A stretch of DNA of 64,000 nucleotides from Bacillus sp. HMF5848 (GTDB lineage Bacteria > Bacillota > Bacilli > Bacillales > HMF5848). The DNA lies in assembly GCF_003944835.1 (NCBI RefSeq), contig NZ_RWIV01000001.1:1217501-1281500 (forward strand), written 5' to 3'. The notes beneath the pieces were generated by a model. It was not told the origin of the DNA. It saw nothing but the letters and a program-made list of their open reading frames with translations, and did not search any database. How positions within the stretch are numbered: position 1 is the stretch's first letter; each line of letters starts with the position of its first letter. This document shows, piece after piece, positions 19,538-28,689 of this stretch. The translations under genes were made by a program, and so were the position numbers.

Positions 19538-20660
19538 ATGTGAAGGATAATTTTCTTCGAGATTTTCTAAATGAACGTTTAACTTGTTTAATCATGTTTC
19601 TTCTTAGTTTTGAATCAAATATTGGATATAACATAATTGGCAAACCTGGAATAAGGGAGACTACGCCAACTGCTAACCAATAATTAATTGAAGCAAGGTA
19701 GTATATTAATTGCTTAGGTAAGAGTGGGAAAAAGTATCCAATATATAGCCTAGATGTATATTGCCCTACTTCATTAGCGTGAACAGTTAATTCTGGTTGA
19801 ATTGTATCACCATTTGAAAGACGAACAGCTTTTTGATTCAATGAGAGTTGAGAATCGTTTGTTGTGAATGTGATTGTTAAGGGCAAAGGTCCATTATGTG
19901 ATATTTCATGTAACGGGATAGTTTTCTCTTCCCCTTGTTTCATGATACCAACGTCACTACCCATAATAATTCCTTGTGAGTTACTAGATACTTCATAAGG
20001 GAGTTTATAAATTTGTGTTGTGGATATAAGGTTACCAGCTACTAAAATGGATAGAGTTAGACCACCAAATAAATATAGACTTTCTGAATTCGTTTTCTTA
20101 GATTTCTTTTTTGCGGGTTTTTTAATAAGCTCTGAAAGGCCTATTATAGCAGTTATAATAACAACGAGAATAGGAATAGTAATGGAACTTCCTTGTAGCT
20201 TTTTAATCCATTCACCTAACCAGAGAGTTAGGAAACCTACTTTCGGTATGACTAGAGGTTTTTGGTTTAGGGTGATTGCCTTACTAACAATCCACTCTCT
20301 TTGAATGGGAACATTGTTCCCGTATGACTGATCTGTGTAATCATTGTTGTCACCTTTTGTTATGTACCCTTTTGTATCAGACCCTTCAATAATTCTATGA
20401 AAAATCCAACCTTTGGTTTGAAGTTCTCCTTCTTTAGATGTAAAAATATAAATGTCCCCAACATTAATTTCAGTATCTTCATTCACCTGATTAATAACAA
20501 CCATGTCACCACGTTGAAATAAGGGATACATGCTGTTGGATTGAATAACACTAAAAATTAGAGGTTTATTTAAGAATTGTGCACCTAAAGAAGAAGTAAT
20601 TATAATTAAAATCATGAAATAGAAGATGAAGTTAAACAGAACCTTGAATGATTTTGACAT
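19536..20660 (-). CDS. ER/SipW-type signal peptidase I with C-terminal extension
   Basis: The 374-aa membrane protease has the Ser-His-Asp arrangement of ER/archaeal/SipW signal peptidases rather than the bacterial Ser-Lys dyad: Ser43 in SNSMYPLF, His88 in FHRIIEG, Asp104 in ITKGDNN. SipW-type enzymes process the signal peptides of fibre and surface proteins such as TasA. Beyond the catalytic part there are further membrane helices (about 135-160, 190-210) and an outer beta-rich domain (about 215-325) followed by another helix and a very basic tail, roughly doubling the length of B. subtilis SipW (190 aa). ATG 20660 follows a GGTGAGGAG site. It lies downstream of the secreted protein gene at 20783-21340, beyond a hairpin. 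Confidence 0.88.
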   Translation of the reverse strand: MSKSFKVLFNFIFYFMILIIITSSLGAQFLNKPLIFSVIQSNSMYPLFQRGDMVVINQVNEDTEINVGDIYIFTSKEGELQTKGWIFHRIIEGSDTKGYITKGDNNDYTDQSYGNNVPIQREWIVSKAITLNQKPLVIPKVGFLTLWLGEWIKKLQGSSITIPILVVIITAIIGLSELIKKPAKKKSKKTNSESLYLFGGLTLSILVAGNLISTTQIYKLPYEVSSNSQGIIMGSDVGIMKQGEEKTIPLHEISHNGPLPLTITFTTNDSQLSLNQKAVRLSNGDTIQPELTVHANEVGQYTSRLYIGYFFPLLPKQLIYYLASINYWLAVGVVSLIPGLPIMLYPIFDSKLRRNMIKQVKRSFRKSRRKLSFT

Positions 20661-20734
20661 ACATTTCTCCTCACCTAAGAAGTTATGAATAACTAGAAAA
20701 ATTATTTTGAGGTTGAGACAGAATTACTAAAAAG

Positions 20735-20772
20735 AAAATCCTAACTAGTAGTTGGTACTAGTCAGGATTTTC
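20735..20772 (-). terminator. Terminator downstream of the minus-strand secreted-protein gene
   Basis: A long stem, AAAATCCT-A-ACTAGTA paired with TACTAGT-C-AGGATTTT (one wobble), precedes a T-rich tract on the minus strand. It probably reduces read-through into the signal peptidase gene, giving more substrate than enzyme. Confidence 0.85.
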
Positions 20773-20782
20773 CTTTATTTAA

Positions 20783-21340
20783 TTACTTAGCATTTACATG
20801 CACAGTTAATGTAGCTTGATTTGTTTGTAATTTAGCACCTTTTTCAACATAAAGATCTAAATAAACATTAGCTGTTTCACCAGGTTGTAAAGTAACTTTA
20901 CCGTTACGGTTATTACTACTCCAAATGAATTCTTTAACTTCATTAGGTGTATTTAAGTTATAGCCACCTAAGTAAACATCCACTTTTTTATCTGCTCCCC
21001 AACCGTCTTTAGTCATGTAGAACTCTACAGTCTCTTTAGAGTTATTTTTAACTTGGAAGAATTTATCCCAGTTATATCTACTTTCACCTTGGATACCAAA
21101 GCTACCGCCGTTTCCTTTTGCTAAATCAATCTTAAGTTCTCCACCATCAATTGTGACAGCTTGATCTTTTGCCCCGACTTCATTTTCACCATATGGAATT
21201 AATGAAATTAAAGAGTTGTCAGTACTAGCAACTGTTAGATAAGATTCTTTGTTGTCAATCGTCGCGCTCGAGAATGCAAAAGCCGCCATTACAGTTGATA
21301 GAGCTAACATTGCTACTACCATTAATAAAGATTTTTTCAT
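20783..21340 (-). CDS. Secreted protein with SipW-type signal peptide (DUF1102-like)
   Basis: The 185-aa product begins MKKSLLMVVAMLALSTVMAA, then FAFSSATIDNKESYLTVAS, sharing FSSATI-x-N with the protein at 15362-16009. The FSSAT...V...L-L pattern after the signal resembles archaeal DUF1102 and TasA/CalY-like signal regions. The mature chain is about 150 residues, cysteine-free and beta-rich, ending in an LTVHVNAK strand. It is probably exported, cleaved by the adjacent signal peptidase, and either secreted or assembled on the surface. AAAGGAG is 9 nt before ATG 21340. It has its own promoter and terminator, so it may be the major product of the module. Confidence 0.75.
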   Translation of the reverse strand: MKKSLLMVVAMLALSTVMAAFAFSSATIDNKESYLTVASTDNSLISLIPYGENEVGAKDQAVTIDGGELKIDLAKGNGGSFGIQGESRYNWDKFFQVKNNSKETVEFYMTKDGWGADKKVDVYLGGYNLNTPNEVKEFIWSSNNRNGKVTLQPGETANVYLDLYVEKGAKLQTNQATLTVHVNAK

Positions 21341-21399
21341 TGTGAAACACTCCTTTGTTTTTTAGAAAATTTTTGTTGTCTTACTTAACTTCTGACTTC

Positions 21400-21442
21400 A
21401 TTATAGAAAGTTTCAGCAAGACAAACACCACTCGTTGGAGTG
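21400..21442 (-). promoter_or_regulatory. Promoter and inverted-repeat operator of the secreted-protein gene
   Basis: On the minus strand a consensus TATAAT (21405-21400) has only a poor -35 hexamer at 17-bp spacing, and a perfect inverted repeat CACTC-N4-GAGTG (21429-21442) abuts that -35 position. This is the layout of an activator-dependent promoter, and the module's LuxR-type response regulator is the natural candidate. Inference from position. Confidence 0.45.
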
Positions 21443-21583
21443 CTTTTTAAATCTCTTTAGTGTAGTTTTGAGTCACTCTATCTACTACTTTAGAGGTATA
21501 CTTTTGTACCATAGACTAAGCTGAGTTTTACTAATTAATGGTATAATTGATTCTATGAAAAAATAATATCCCGAGGTGATCCT

Positions 21584-22576
21584 ATGCCAACTCTAAATTT
21601 CGGCATTATTAGTACTGCCAACATCGCGAAAAAAGCACTTATTCCAGCGATTAAGCGTGCACACAATGCTGAGGTCCTAGCAATTGCATCACGTGGGCCG
21701 CAAGTTCATGAGGTAGCGCAAAATTACAAGATTCCTAGAGCGTATGAATCATATGAGGAACTGCTCGCCGATCCAGATATCCAAGCAGTGTACATACCAC
21801 TACCAAACCACTTACATAAGGAATGGGTTATTAAGGCGGCTCAACATGGCAAGCATGTACTATATGAAAAACCAGCTGCACTTAACGCGCAAGAAACTGA
21901 AGAAATGCTCAACATAGCAAAACAACACAACGTTACTACGATGGAAGCGTTCATGTATCAATTCCATGCGCAGCATGACAGAGTACGTGAGATTATTGCG
22001 TCGGGTGAGATTGGTGACGTTAAGCTTATGAGAGCGGCGTTTTCGTTCCATATGAGTAATCCAGGTGAGAACATTCGTCTTGATGCAGCTAAAGGGGGAG
22101 GCTCCTTGTATGATGTTGGCTGCTATTGCATTCATGCGGCAAGGAACATATTACAAGCAGAACCTACCGAAGTAACAGTACAAGCAAATATCCATCCAAC
22201 GAACAACGTAGATATGTCTGCGTATGGTATGATGCGCATGAGCAACGGTGTGCAAGTTATGTTTGATTCTAGTTTTGAATCTGGTTTGCGTCAGGAATAT
22301 GAGATTATCGGTAACAAAGGAAGCATTCGTGTGCCACGTGCGTACCGCCCTGATGCATACGGACATGACGGTATTGTAATTGTCACAACAGGAAATGTAA
22401 CCCGCGAAGAGACGATTACCTCTGACCAATACAAAAATCAAGTGGAGCATTTTGCTAATTCGGTACTCACGCAAACTCAACCATCATACACAGATGAAAA
22501 TACAATCCAAAATATGCGAGTCATTGATGCATTCTATGAATCTATTAAGCAAGGAAAAGCGATACAGTTAGGCTAA
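21584..22576 (+). CDS. Gfo/Idh/MocA-family NAD(P)-dependent oxidoreductase
   Basis: The 330-aa protein has an N-terminal Rossmann fold (FGIISTANIAKKALIPAI) and the family signature YEKPAALNAQE with the catalytic-site Lys, followed by a C-terminal alpha/beta domain with GGGSLYDVGCYCIHAARN. Members oxidise or reduce sugars, inositols or related compounds such as dihydrodiols; the substrate is unknown. ATG 21584 follows GAGGTG at 6-8 nt. It is a single gene between a divergent secreted-protein gene and a strong terminator. Confidence 0.9.
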   Translation: MPTLNFGIISTANIAKKALIPAIKRAHNAEVLAIASRGPQVHEVAQNYKIPRAYESYEELLADPDIQAVYIPLPNHLHKEWVIKAAQHGKHVLYEKPAALNAQETEEMLNIAKQHNVTTMEAFMYQFHAQHDRVREIIASGEIGDVKLMRAAFSFHMSNPGENIRLDAAKGGGSLYDVGCYCIHAARNILQAEPTEVTVQANIHPTNNVDMSAYGMMRMSNGVQVMFDSSFESGLRQEYEIIGNKGSIRVPRAYRPDAYGHDGIVIVTTGNVTREETITSDQYKNQVEHFANSVLTQTQPSYTDENTIQNMRVIDAFYESIKQGKAIQLG

Positions 22577-22637
22577 ACCACAATTAGTGTGAAAGTTTAA
22601 ACTAGTCCAATATATACTAAACTGCAACTAAGTATTT

Positions 22638-22678
22638 AAAAAACCTGCAAAGTTCCCAAGAGAACTTGCAGGTTTTTT
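22638..22678. terminator. Bidirectional terminator after the oxidoreductase
   Basis: A long stem built on AAAAAACCTGCAA / TTGCAGGTTTTTT with an inner AGTTC/GAAC pairing and T tract lies about 60 bp after the stop codon. Confidence 0.9.
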
Positions 22679-22719
22679 AGTTGGTTTTTTCCAAAATCGC
22701 TTTTCGACTTGCGGATTAT

Positions 22720-22870
22720 TCTAAGACATGAAAACTACTGCAACTTCCCCCCAGAGAAGGTAAAGTTTTTCATCAGATGAAACCGACGACAAAGTTCCAC
22801 CAGTTAACTTGAAATTTTTCATTAACTTACAAAACTCCCTGTTAGAAACTTCCTCCGGAAGTAAACCGCT
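22720..22870. repeat. Degenerate short-repeat region upstream of the BMP gene
   Basis: On the minus strand imperfect copies of a GGAAGTTT / GGAACTTT / GAAAAACTTT core recur about five or six times, some exactly 21 bp apart, others shifted. It looks like a decayed member of the 21-bp array type seen elsewhere in the window. No coding potential is convincing. Confidence 0.4.
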
Positions 22871-22974
22871 TTCCCTCTTTACCACACGAAAAACTCCGAC
22901 CAATTTCCTATATATATCCCCAATATACTACCGATATAATAATTGTCTATTAGTAAATTAGGAGGGTTCTCACC

Positions 22975-23952
22975 ATGCTTCGACATCGAGTTTTACTAGT
23001 TTTCATGATTGTTTTATTAGTAGCAACAGGATGTTCCAACCAAGCAACAACAAACACAACACAAGATATGACATCAATCGGTATTATGTTATCTGACGTG
23101 GGTCTTGGAGATCAGTCCTTTAGTGACTCTGCATTTTTAGGATTAGAAAAAGCAAGAGATGAACTTAATATATTATTTGATTATCGCGAACTGCAGGAAA
23201 CAGGTACATATGAACAGGGCTTGCAGGAGCTCGTAGAAGCGAACCATGATATTGTCGTTGGTCTTGGCTTCATGATACAAGGGGATCTTGAGAAGGTGGC
23301 ACAGCAGTTTCCTGATCAACGCTTCGTCCTCATTGATGCTGTATCTGAGTTACCGAACGTTACGTCTATTACTTTTAAAGAAGATGAAGGAAGTTTCCTC
23401 GCTGGTGTGCTCGCAGCACTGACATCAACAACACAAAAGATTGGTTTCATCGGTGGGGCTGATGTGCCGTTAATCCGTAAGTTTCAAAAAGGTTTTGTCG
23501 CGGGAGCACAAGCTGTAAATCCGCAAATACAAGTCATTTCGAAATTTGCAAACGATTTTGGGAACGACAAGCTAGGCGCACAAATTGCGCAAGAAATGAT
23601 CGCAGCAGAGGCAGATGTATTGTATGCGGCCGCTGGCTTTACAGGTGTGGGCGTATTAAAGCAGGCTGAAGCAAGTGGTGTATATGCCATTGGTGTAGAC
23701 AGTGATCAATTTTATTTTGCAGAAAAAGCTGTTGTATCTTCTATGTTAAAAAATATTGATGTAGCCCTATATGAAATTGCGAAGGAACTAGCTGAAACAA
23801 ACTCTATTCCTGAAGGACAAGTATCCTTTGGCATAAATGAAAATGGTGTAGGACTAGCACCAATCCGCGTACACCCAACATCAACCACACTTCAAACAAA
23901 AATTGACGAGTGGACGACAAAGCTAACAACCGGCAAAATTACAATCAACTAG
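22975..23952 (+). CDS. BMP-family substrate-binding lipoprotein
   Basis: The 325-aa protein starts with a lipoprotein signal (lipobox VATGC, Cys20) and has the Bmp/Med fold: [60 protein letters not shown] split over the domain, and YAIGVDSDQ. Family members bind nucleosides or related ligands outside the membrane, usually for an ABC transporter. Here no transporter is adjacent; instead a chemoreceptor gene follows after 10 bp, so it may be the ligand-binding partner of that receptor (inference). AGGAGGG precedes ATG 22975. Confidence 0.88.
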   Translation: MLRHRVLLVFMIVLLVATGCSNQATTNTTQDMTSIGIMLSDVGLGDQSFSDSAFLGLEKARDELNILFDYRELQETGTYEQGLQELVEANHDIVVGLGFMIQGDLEKVAQQFPDQRFVLIDAVSELPNVTSITFKEDEGSFLAGVLAALTSTTQKIGFIGGADVPLIRKFQKGFVAGAQAVNPQIQVISKFANDFGNDKLGAQIAQEMIAAEADVLYAAAGFTGVGVLKQAEASGVYAIGVDSDQFYFAEKAVVSSMLKNIDVALYEIAKELAETNSIPEGQVSFGINENGVGLAPIRVHPTSTTLQTKIDEWTTKLTTGKITIN

Positions 23953-23962
23953 GAGGCACAGC

Positions 23963-25615
23963 ATGAAGATACGCACGAAACTTCTCGTTAACTCATTAAC
24001 TACGATACTACTCGCAGCAGTATTAATCGCATTCATTATTTTTAATATGTTAAATGTTAAATCATCAAGCAGCGACTATGTATCGGTTTTAGTAACGGTT
24101 CAAAACCTTGATGCTGAAGTGAAAGCTGTTGAGCAGAGCTTAAGCAACTACTCTTACAACATGTCTGAAGCGAATAAGCAGGGGGCCCAGACTCATTTAA
24201 AAACAGTTGACGAACTTTTTATAAAATTAGATGGCATGTTGGTAGTGGCGGATAATAAAGCGTTGCTACAACGTGCTAAGGATAAATATGCAGCATTAAA
24301 AACAACAGCAGAGGACGCGTTAACAGCGCGTGATTCCGCAGAGGTAAAAAGACAGTCCATCCGTACAAAAGGGATTGTTAATGATATTTACACAATGAAC
24401 CTCAACGCAAATGCTTACTATGACCAGCTTCAAGAGCAATTAGATCGGAAAATTCAGATGGTGGTTACCATTTCTATTATCGGGTTACTTGTTTTAATCG
24501 CACTTGCTGGAGTAGTAAGTTTTTGGGCAACTAAATCAATTACCAAACCATTAGTTGCGTTAAGTAAAAATGCTCATGAGATTGCGAACGGCAATTTAGT
24601 AGTAGAAAAAGTGTCGTACAAAGCGAAGGACGAGCTCGGCTCACTCAATTCGGCGTTTGAACAAATGACAGAGCAATTATCACAGCTTGTCACACAAGTA
24701 GATGGCATGGGTCGTCAAGTTGAAGGCTTTGCCCGTGAAATTGAGCAAGAAAATCAAGCCCTTACGGAGATTGCCAATCAAGTTGCTATTTCGACAGATG
24801 AACTGTCAGCCGGCTCGCAAAGTATTTCCGAAGACTTACAAACGGCAGTGACAGCTATCGAAGATATGGACAATGAATTTGCAACGAATGTGGAGCGTAC
24901 GAAGCAATCGGCAGCATACGGAGATGAAGCGGTCCAAGCGATTGCAACTGGTAAAGCAGCGATTGAAAAGCAGTCTGAATACATGAAGGAAAACGCAGAG
25001 GCTACTTCTTCGATTGAAAAAGCAACGAATCAATTCGTTACGTACGCGGAAAAAATAGAAGTGATGGCCAAAACAGTAGCTGGTATTTCTGAACAAACGA
25101 ATCTACTAGCATTGAATGCAGCAATTGAGGCGGCAAGAGCGGGCGAAGCTGGCAAAGGCTTTGCGGTCGTAGCAAGTGAGGTTCGTAAGCTTGCTGAGCA
25201 ATCTTCTAGTGCAACGAAGGAAATCTTTGAAATGTTAGGTTTAATTCGCACAGGCTTAGAAGATATTTCGGGCGCTGTAAAAGCTGGACTAGATACGGCT
25301 GATAAACAGTATTTTGCGATGGATGAAACGCTATCTTCTTTTAACCAAATTGATCAAAAAGTTAAAGGCATCTCATCTGAGCTTCAGCAGCTAGTTGATG
25401 GTGTCGCGACAGCAAAGCAGCTTGGCGAAAATGTACTGCACAACGTGGAAAGCATTTCTGCGGTAGTAGAAGAATCGGCAGCGGGTAGTGAAGAAATATC
25501 CGCATCGACCACAGAGCAGCTATCAGCATTTAAAAACATGGTTGAAAAAGTCACGCGTCTACGTGAAATGGCCAATGATATGAAGACGGTGCTCGCGCAG
25601 TTTAAGACGAAGTAG
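23963..25615 (+). CDS. Methyl-accepting chemotaxis protein
   Basis: The 550-aa receptor has a first transmembrane helix (about 8-30), an outer four-helix-bundle-like region (30-165), a second helix (167-190), a HAMP domain (191-245) and a long cytoplasmic signalling coiled-coil with the conserved tip [20 protein letters not shown] (about 377-396) that contacts CheA/CheW. AGGAGGC lies 8 nt before ATG 23963. The 10-bp gap from the BMP lipoprotein gene indicates co-transcription and possibly indirect ligand sensing through that protein. Confidence 0.95.
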   Translation: MKIRTKLLVNSLTTILLAAVLIAFIIFNMLNVKSSSSDYVSVLVTVQNLDAEVKAVEQSLSNYSYNMSEANKQGAQTHLKTVDELFIKLDGMLVVADNKALLQRAKDKYAALKTTAEDALTARDSAEVKRQSIRTKGIVNDIYTMNLNANAYYDQLQEQLDRKIQMVVTISIIGLLVLIALAGVVSFWATKSITKPLVALSKNAHEIANGNLVVEKVSYKAKDELGSLNSAFEQMTEQLSQLVTQVDGMGRQVEGFAREIEQENQALTEIANQVAISTDELSAGSQSISEDLQTAVTAIEDMDNEFATNVERTKQSAAYGDEAVQAIATGKAAIEKQSEYMKENAEATSSIEKATNQFVTYAEKIEVMAKTVAGISEQTNLLALNAAIEAARAGEAGKGFAVVASEVRKLAEQSSSATKEIFEMLGLIRTGLEDISGAVKAGLDTADKQYFAMDETLSSFNQIDQKVKGISSELQQLVDGVATAKQLGENVLHNVESISAVVEESAAGSEEISASTTEQLSAFKNMVEKVTRLREMANDMKTVLAQFKTK

Positions 25616-25651
25616 GTGTTTCCTGGTGGTGCCCAGGGGATTTACGATTTA

Positions 25652-25927
25652 CGCATAAATCATTAAAAATGGCGCATAAACCCTAAATTTTGGCGCATAA
25701 ACCCGGGAAGCATGCGCATAAACAGCAATTTTTCGCGCATAAACACGAAAAACATACGCATAAAATCGTAAACAACAAATTTCGCCCGTAAATTAAGCGC
25801 CGCGACTGCTTTTACGCATAAATCATTAAAAATGGCGCATAAACCAAAAAAGTTTACGCATAAATCCCAGAAATTGACGCATAAACCACTAAAACTCACG
25901 CATAAACAGCAAAATTTCGCGCATAAA
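25652..25927. repeat. Array B: 21-bp-periodic CGCATAAA repeats
   Basis: CGCATAAA occurs at 25652, 25673, 25694, 25715, 25736 and 25757, then after a degenerate gap at 25815, 25836, 25857, 25878, 25899 and 25920: twelve copies, all within each block exactly 21 bp apart. The 13 bp between cores differ from unit to unit and are AT-rich. The array lies between the chemoreceptor stop codon and its terminator, so it would be transcribed as 3' untranslated RNA. Array D (49803-49915) carries the same core in the opposite orientation. Confidence 0.93.
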
Positions 25928-25979
25928 AAAATGCACAGCCCATTAGCCAGCGCCAAACTACCCACTCGCCACAAATGAA

Positions 25980-26023
25980 AGACCATCCGTAAGCCACACG
26001 GCTTACAGATGGTCTGTTTTTTT
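25980..26023. terminator. Terminator shared by the chemoreceptor and a small minus-strand gene
   Basis: A stem AGACCATC-GTAAGCC / GGCTTAC-GATGGTCT with a 4-nt loop is followed by seven T residues on the plus strand. The stem overlaps the last codons of the DUF3941-type gene on the other strand. Confidence 0.9.
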
Positions 26024-26134
26024 GGAGAATTGCTTTTTACCCATTTTGCGGTTTTTCGTTTCCATCATGTTTTTCTCATGATTTTCCGCATTTTTGTCTT
26101 TTGCTTTTTTGTCGTTATCACTTGTGTTTGTCAT
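26003..26134 (-). CDS. Small basic DUF3941-type protein (43 aa)
   Basis: ATG 26134 opens a 43-codon frame starting MTNTSDNDKKAKDKNAENH and ending KKQFSKKTDHL. The composition (Lys/Asn-rich) and the terminal YSKKTDHL-like tail are those I associate with the DUF3941 family of short Bacillus proteins; function unknown. AGGAGGGG lies about 11 nt upstream. The stop codon is inside the terminator stem. The frame is too short for ordinary gene callers but reading frame, ribosome site and family-like ends support it. Confidence 0.7.
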   Translation of the reverse strand: MTNTSDNDKKAKDKNAENHEKNMMETKNRKMGKKQFSKKTDHL

Positions 26135-26268
26135 AAAATATTCACCCCTCCTAAACTCATATGTGTAGTTTTACCGAGAATTAGAAAAACTATGTAACAT
26201 ATGTGTTGACTTGAAACGGCTTTCTCCTTTACAGTTAGCAAAGTATGCCATTTAAGGGAGGGACAACA

Positions 26269-27108
26269 ATGTCCGAACATGCAAAAAAAATTATTGTCGT
26301 CATTATCGGTGCGTTCTTAAATGCAATTGCACTGAATTTCTTCTTAATCCCTGCCAGTGTTTATTCTGCAGGCTTTACTGGGATCTCTCAGTTACTATGG
26401 AGCATTAGTGTTGAGTTTCTACCGTTTACCATTCCAACAGGTCTGTCATTGTTTTTACTTAACGTCCCTGTTGCCTATCTTGGTTGGAAAAAAATCGGCC
26501 GCTCCTTTACCTTTTATAGCTTTCTAAGTGTTATCTTTATGTCGATCTTTTTAGAGGTTATTCCTATTATACAAGTATCACCTGATATCTTATTAAACGC
26601 GGTATTTGGCGGGGTAATTGCCGCCATTGGAATTGGTTTCACCCTGAAATGGGGGGCGTCAACAGGCGGGATGGACATTGTCGCGATGGTGCTATCACGC
26701 ATGAAGGACCGTCCGGTCGGTACTTACTTTTTTGCCTTAAACGCCATTATCATTATCACAGCGGGGATGCTGTTTGGCTGGGAAAAAGCATTGTACACAC
26801 TCGTTCAGCTGTATGTTTCAACACGTGTGATAGATGCGATTCATACGCGCCATGAAAAATTAACAGCCATGATTATCACGAAAAAAGCAGACGAATTAAA
26901 AACTGCCATTCATGAGAAGTTGGTTCGCGGTATCACAGTTGTACCTGCAAAAGGTGCTTTTACAAATGAACCAAAGGACATGTTAATCATTGTAATCACA
27001 AGATACGAGCTGTACGATCTCGAGCACGTGATAAAAGAAGTAGACCCGAACGCATTTACAAATGTTGTACAAACAACCGGGATTTTCGGCTTTTTCCGAA
27101 AAGACTAG
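26269..27108 (+). CDS. yitT: YitT-family membrane protein
   Basis: The 279-aa protein has five or six membrane helices in residues 8-175 with the conserved FFLIPASVYSAGFTGISQL and GASTGGMDIVA motifs, followed by a cytosolic DUF2179 domain (about 195-279; RGITVVPAKGAFTNEPKD). The length matches B. subtilis YitT (280 aa). Function is unknown; the DUF2179 domain may bind a nucleotide. ATG 26269 has GGGAGGG 6 nt upstream and is preferred over the in-frame 26245 start. The flanking yitU and yitV genes confirm the locus. Confidence 0.93.
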   Translation: MSEHAKKIIVVIIGAFLNAIALNFFLIPASVYSAGFTGISQLLWSISVEFLPFTIPTGLSLFLLNVPVAYLGWKKIGRSFTFYSFLSVIFMSIFLEVIPIIQVSPDILLNAVFGGVIAAIGIGFTLKWGASTGGMDIVAMVLSRMKDRPVGTYFFALNAIIIITAGMLFGWEKALYTLVQLYVSTRVIDAIHTRHEKLTAMIITKKADELKTAIHEKLVRGITVVPAKGAFTNEPKDMLIIVITRYELYDLEHVIKEVDPNAFTNVVQTTGIFGFFRKD

Positions 27109-27199
27109 CTTGGGGTTTTCCAAAAAAGTCACCAACCTCCTGTAGTCTTTTCCAGAAAGGCTATTGAATTCCAGAAAATCAAGCAACTTCACATATACA

Positions 27200-27234
27200 A
27201 AAAAGGTGCCGCGAAATCCGCGACACCTTTTTCT
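27200..27234. terminator. Bidirectional terminator between yitT and a DUF3813-type gene
   Basis: A stem AAAAAGGTG-CGCG / CGCG-CACCTTTTT with a central loop has A and T tracts on both sides and lies between convergent genes. Confidence 0.9.
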
Positions 27235-27442
27235 AATGACTTTGCAGTTGGTCTAGTCGGTCCTGCATACTGTGCAGTTGCTCTTTTTCAGCGAATGTGG
27301 AGTTTGCAAAAGCTGAAGAAAGTGCGTTTTTAGCTACAGAAATGGCTTGGTCGACAGAAACGTCAGACTGACCAGCTGCAGCTTGCTCCGCAATACCTAC
27401 AGCTTCGTTTGCTTTTTGGAACAACATATTACCTTTGCCCAT
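27233..27442 (-). CDS. DUF3813-type small protein (69 aa)
   Basis: The 69-aa protein MGKGNMLFQKANEAVGIAEQ... is helical and Ala/Gln-rich, ending LHSMQDRLDQLQSH; this resembles the DUF3813 proteins found next to yitU in bacilli. AGGGAGC lies 8 nt before ATG 27442. Only 2 bp separate it from the upstream small gene, so the two form an operon. Function unknown. Confidence 0.75.
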   Translation of the reverse strand: MGKGNMLFQKANEAVGIAEQAAAGQSDVSVDQAISVAKNALSSAFANSTFAEKEQLHSMQDRLDQLQSH

Positions 27443-27444
27443 TG

Positions 27445-27597
27445 CTATAAGCTCCCTAGTGAGGTTTGCTGGACGCTGTTTGCTTTTCGTTCTTCAGCTT
27501 CCGCATACGTTGAGTGATAGGGAATTCTCTGGTCGTGCATAGTGACAGCATCAACGCCTTGTTTCACGAATCGTTTCGACTTGCTACTTCGGCCCAT
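27445..27597 (-). CDS. Small hypothetical protein (50 aa)
   Basis: ATG 27597, with AGGGGG 8 nt upstream, opens a 50-codon frame MGRSSKSKRFVKQGVDAVTM... ending VQQTSLGSL. The N-terminus is basic and the C-terminus polar. I do not recognise the family. Its position directly before the DUF3813-type gene, the good ribosome site and the 2-bp gap support a real gene. Confidence 0.6.
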   Translation of the reverse strand: MGRSSKSKRFVKQGVDAVTMHDQRIPYHSTYAEAEERKANSVQQTSLGSL

Positions 27598-27787
27598 GAT
27601 ACATTCCCCCTGACATAGTTTAACTGACTAAGCTGCAAAGCATCACGCAACGACTACCGCTGCGTTACTAATAATTTGCGAAATTAACGAAGAAATTATT
27701 CATCTGGAAAAATAAGAAAGAAATTGGTCTCACCATAGTCAGTGTCGATATATCTTACTTTTCGGACCGGAACGTTCCCTACATTAA

Positions 27788-28597
27788 TTACAGCTTGAAA
27801 AATTCCTCTAAAAACAATCCAATACCATCTTCTTCATTTGTAGCTGTTATTTCATTTGCGATGCCTTTTAATTGATCAATCGCATTTCCCATTGCTACAC
27901 CGGTGCCAGCGTACTCGATCATTTCTAAATCATTATCTTCATCACCGAAAGCTATGATGCGTTCTTTCGGAATGCCGTAATGATCTGACAAACGTTGTAA
28001 GCCGACCGCTTTGTTCATTCCTGTACGCACGATTTCAATAACATGCCACGGTGCACCCCAACGACGGTGGTCAACGAGCTCGGCATGCACGTCAGATAGG
28101 TGGCGACGGATTTCGTCAACATGACTCTCTTCAGCATGAATTAGAATACTTGTGGGATCCTTCGGTAAAATCTCACGTAAATCACCTGTTGTTACTTTTG
28201 GGTCACCAAAGCTAAAAATATCAAGCAAACGTTCATCATGATAATGGAAATACACTTCATCCATAATTTCAGCAATAATATTTTTTAAATTATACTTTTC
28301 GCTAGCCGTTACAATTTCCTTCACGGCGTTTAAATCTAACGGTGTATGATACACACCCCAATTATCATCAAGAGGATGGTGTACAAACGCGCCATTAAAG
28401 TTTACGATCGGGCTTGTTAGCTCAAGCTCTTTGTAGTACATCGAGCTAGAACGAAACGGACGGCCAGTTGCAATGCACACAACATGTCCTTGTTCCTTTA
28501 GCTTGAAAATCGTTTCTTTCGTTCGTGACGATATTTTTTTCTCATCGGTTAATAGTGTTCCGTCTAAATCCAAAGCAATTAAGTGTTTATCCTTCAT
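27788..28597 (-). CDS. yitU: Cof-type HAD phosphatase YitU
   Basis: The 269-aa hydrolase has the HAD motifs: LDLDGTLL (nucleophile and acid Asp), a Thr in CIATGRPF, Lys in MNKAVGLQRL, and IAFGDEDNDLEMIEYAGTG with the metal-binding Asp pair. The large C2B cap marks the Cof subfamily, which dephosphorylates sugar phosphates or flavin precursors (B. subtilis YitU has been linked to the riboflavin-pathway phosphatase step). Length equals B. subtilis YitU (270). Cytosolic. Upstream on the plus side begins the 59-bp repeat region. Confidence 0.93.
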   Translation of the reverse strand: MKDKHLIALDLDGTLLTDEKKISSRTKETIFKLKEQGHVVCIATGRPFRSSSMYYKELELTSPIVNFNGAFVHHPLDDNWGVYHTPLDLNAVKEIVTASEKYNLKNIIAEIMDEVYFHYHDERLLDIFSFGDPKVTTGDLREILPKDPTSILIHAEESHVDEIRRHLSDVHAELVDHRRWGAPWHVIEIVRTGMNKAVGLQRLSDHYGIPKERIIAFGDEDNDLEMIEYAGTGVAMGNAIDQLKGIANEITATNEEDGIGLFLEEFFKL

Positions 28598-28689
28598 ATA
28601 ATACTCCTTTTGCTGCTATCCTAAATTTTTACCATATTCATATTGTAACGCAAATATGTACGAACTACCTAACACGGTGCTTTTTATTT

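Noticed and set aside
25652-25927. CRISPR-like look of arrays B and D (constant repeat, variable spacer).
   Set aside because: Repeat (8 nt) and spacer (13 nt) are far too short for CRISPR, and no cas genes are in the window.
27598-27787. Minus-strand fragment reading VRKVRYIDTDYGETNFF between yitU and the small gene.
   Set aside because: No start codon with a ribosome site; could be a remnant of a lost gene, but nothing shows it.
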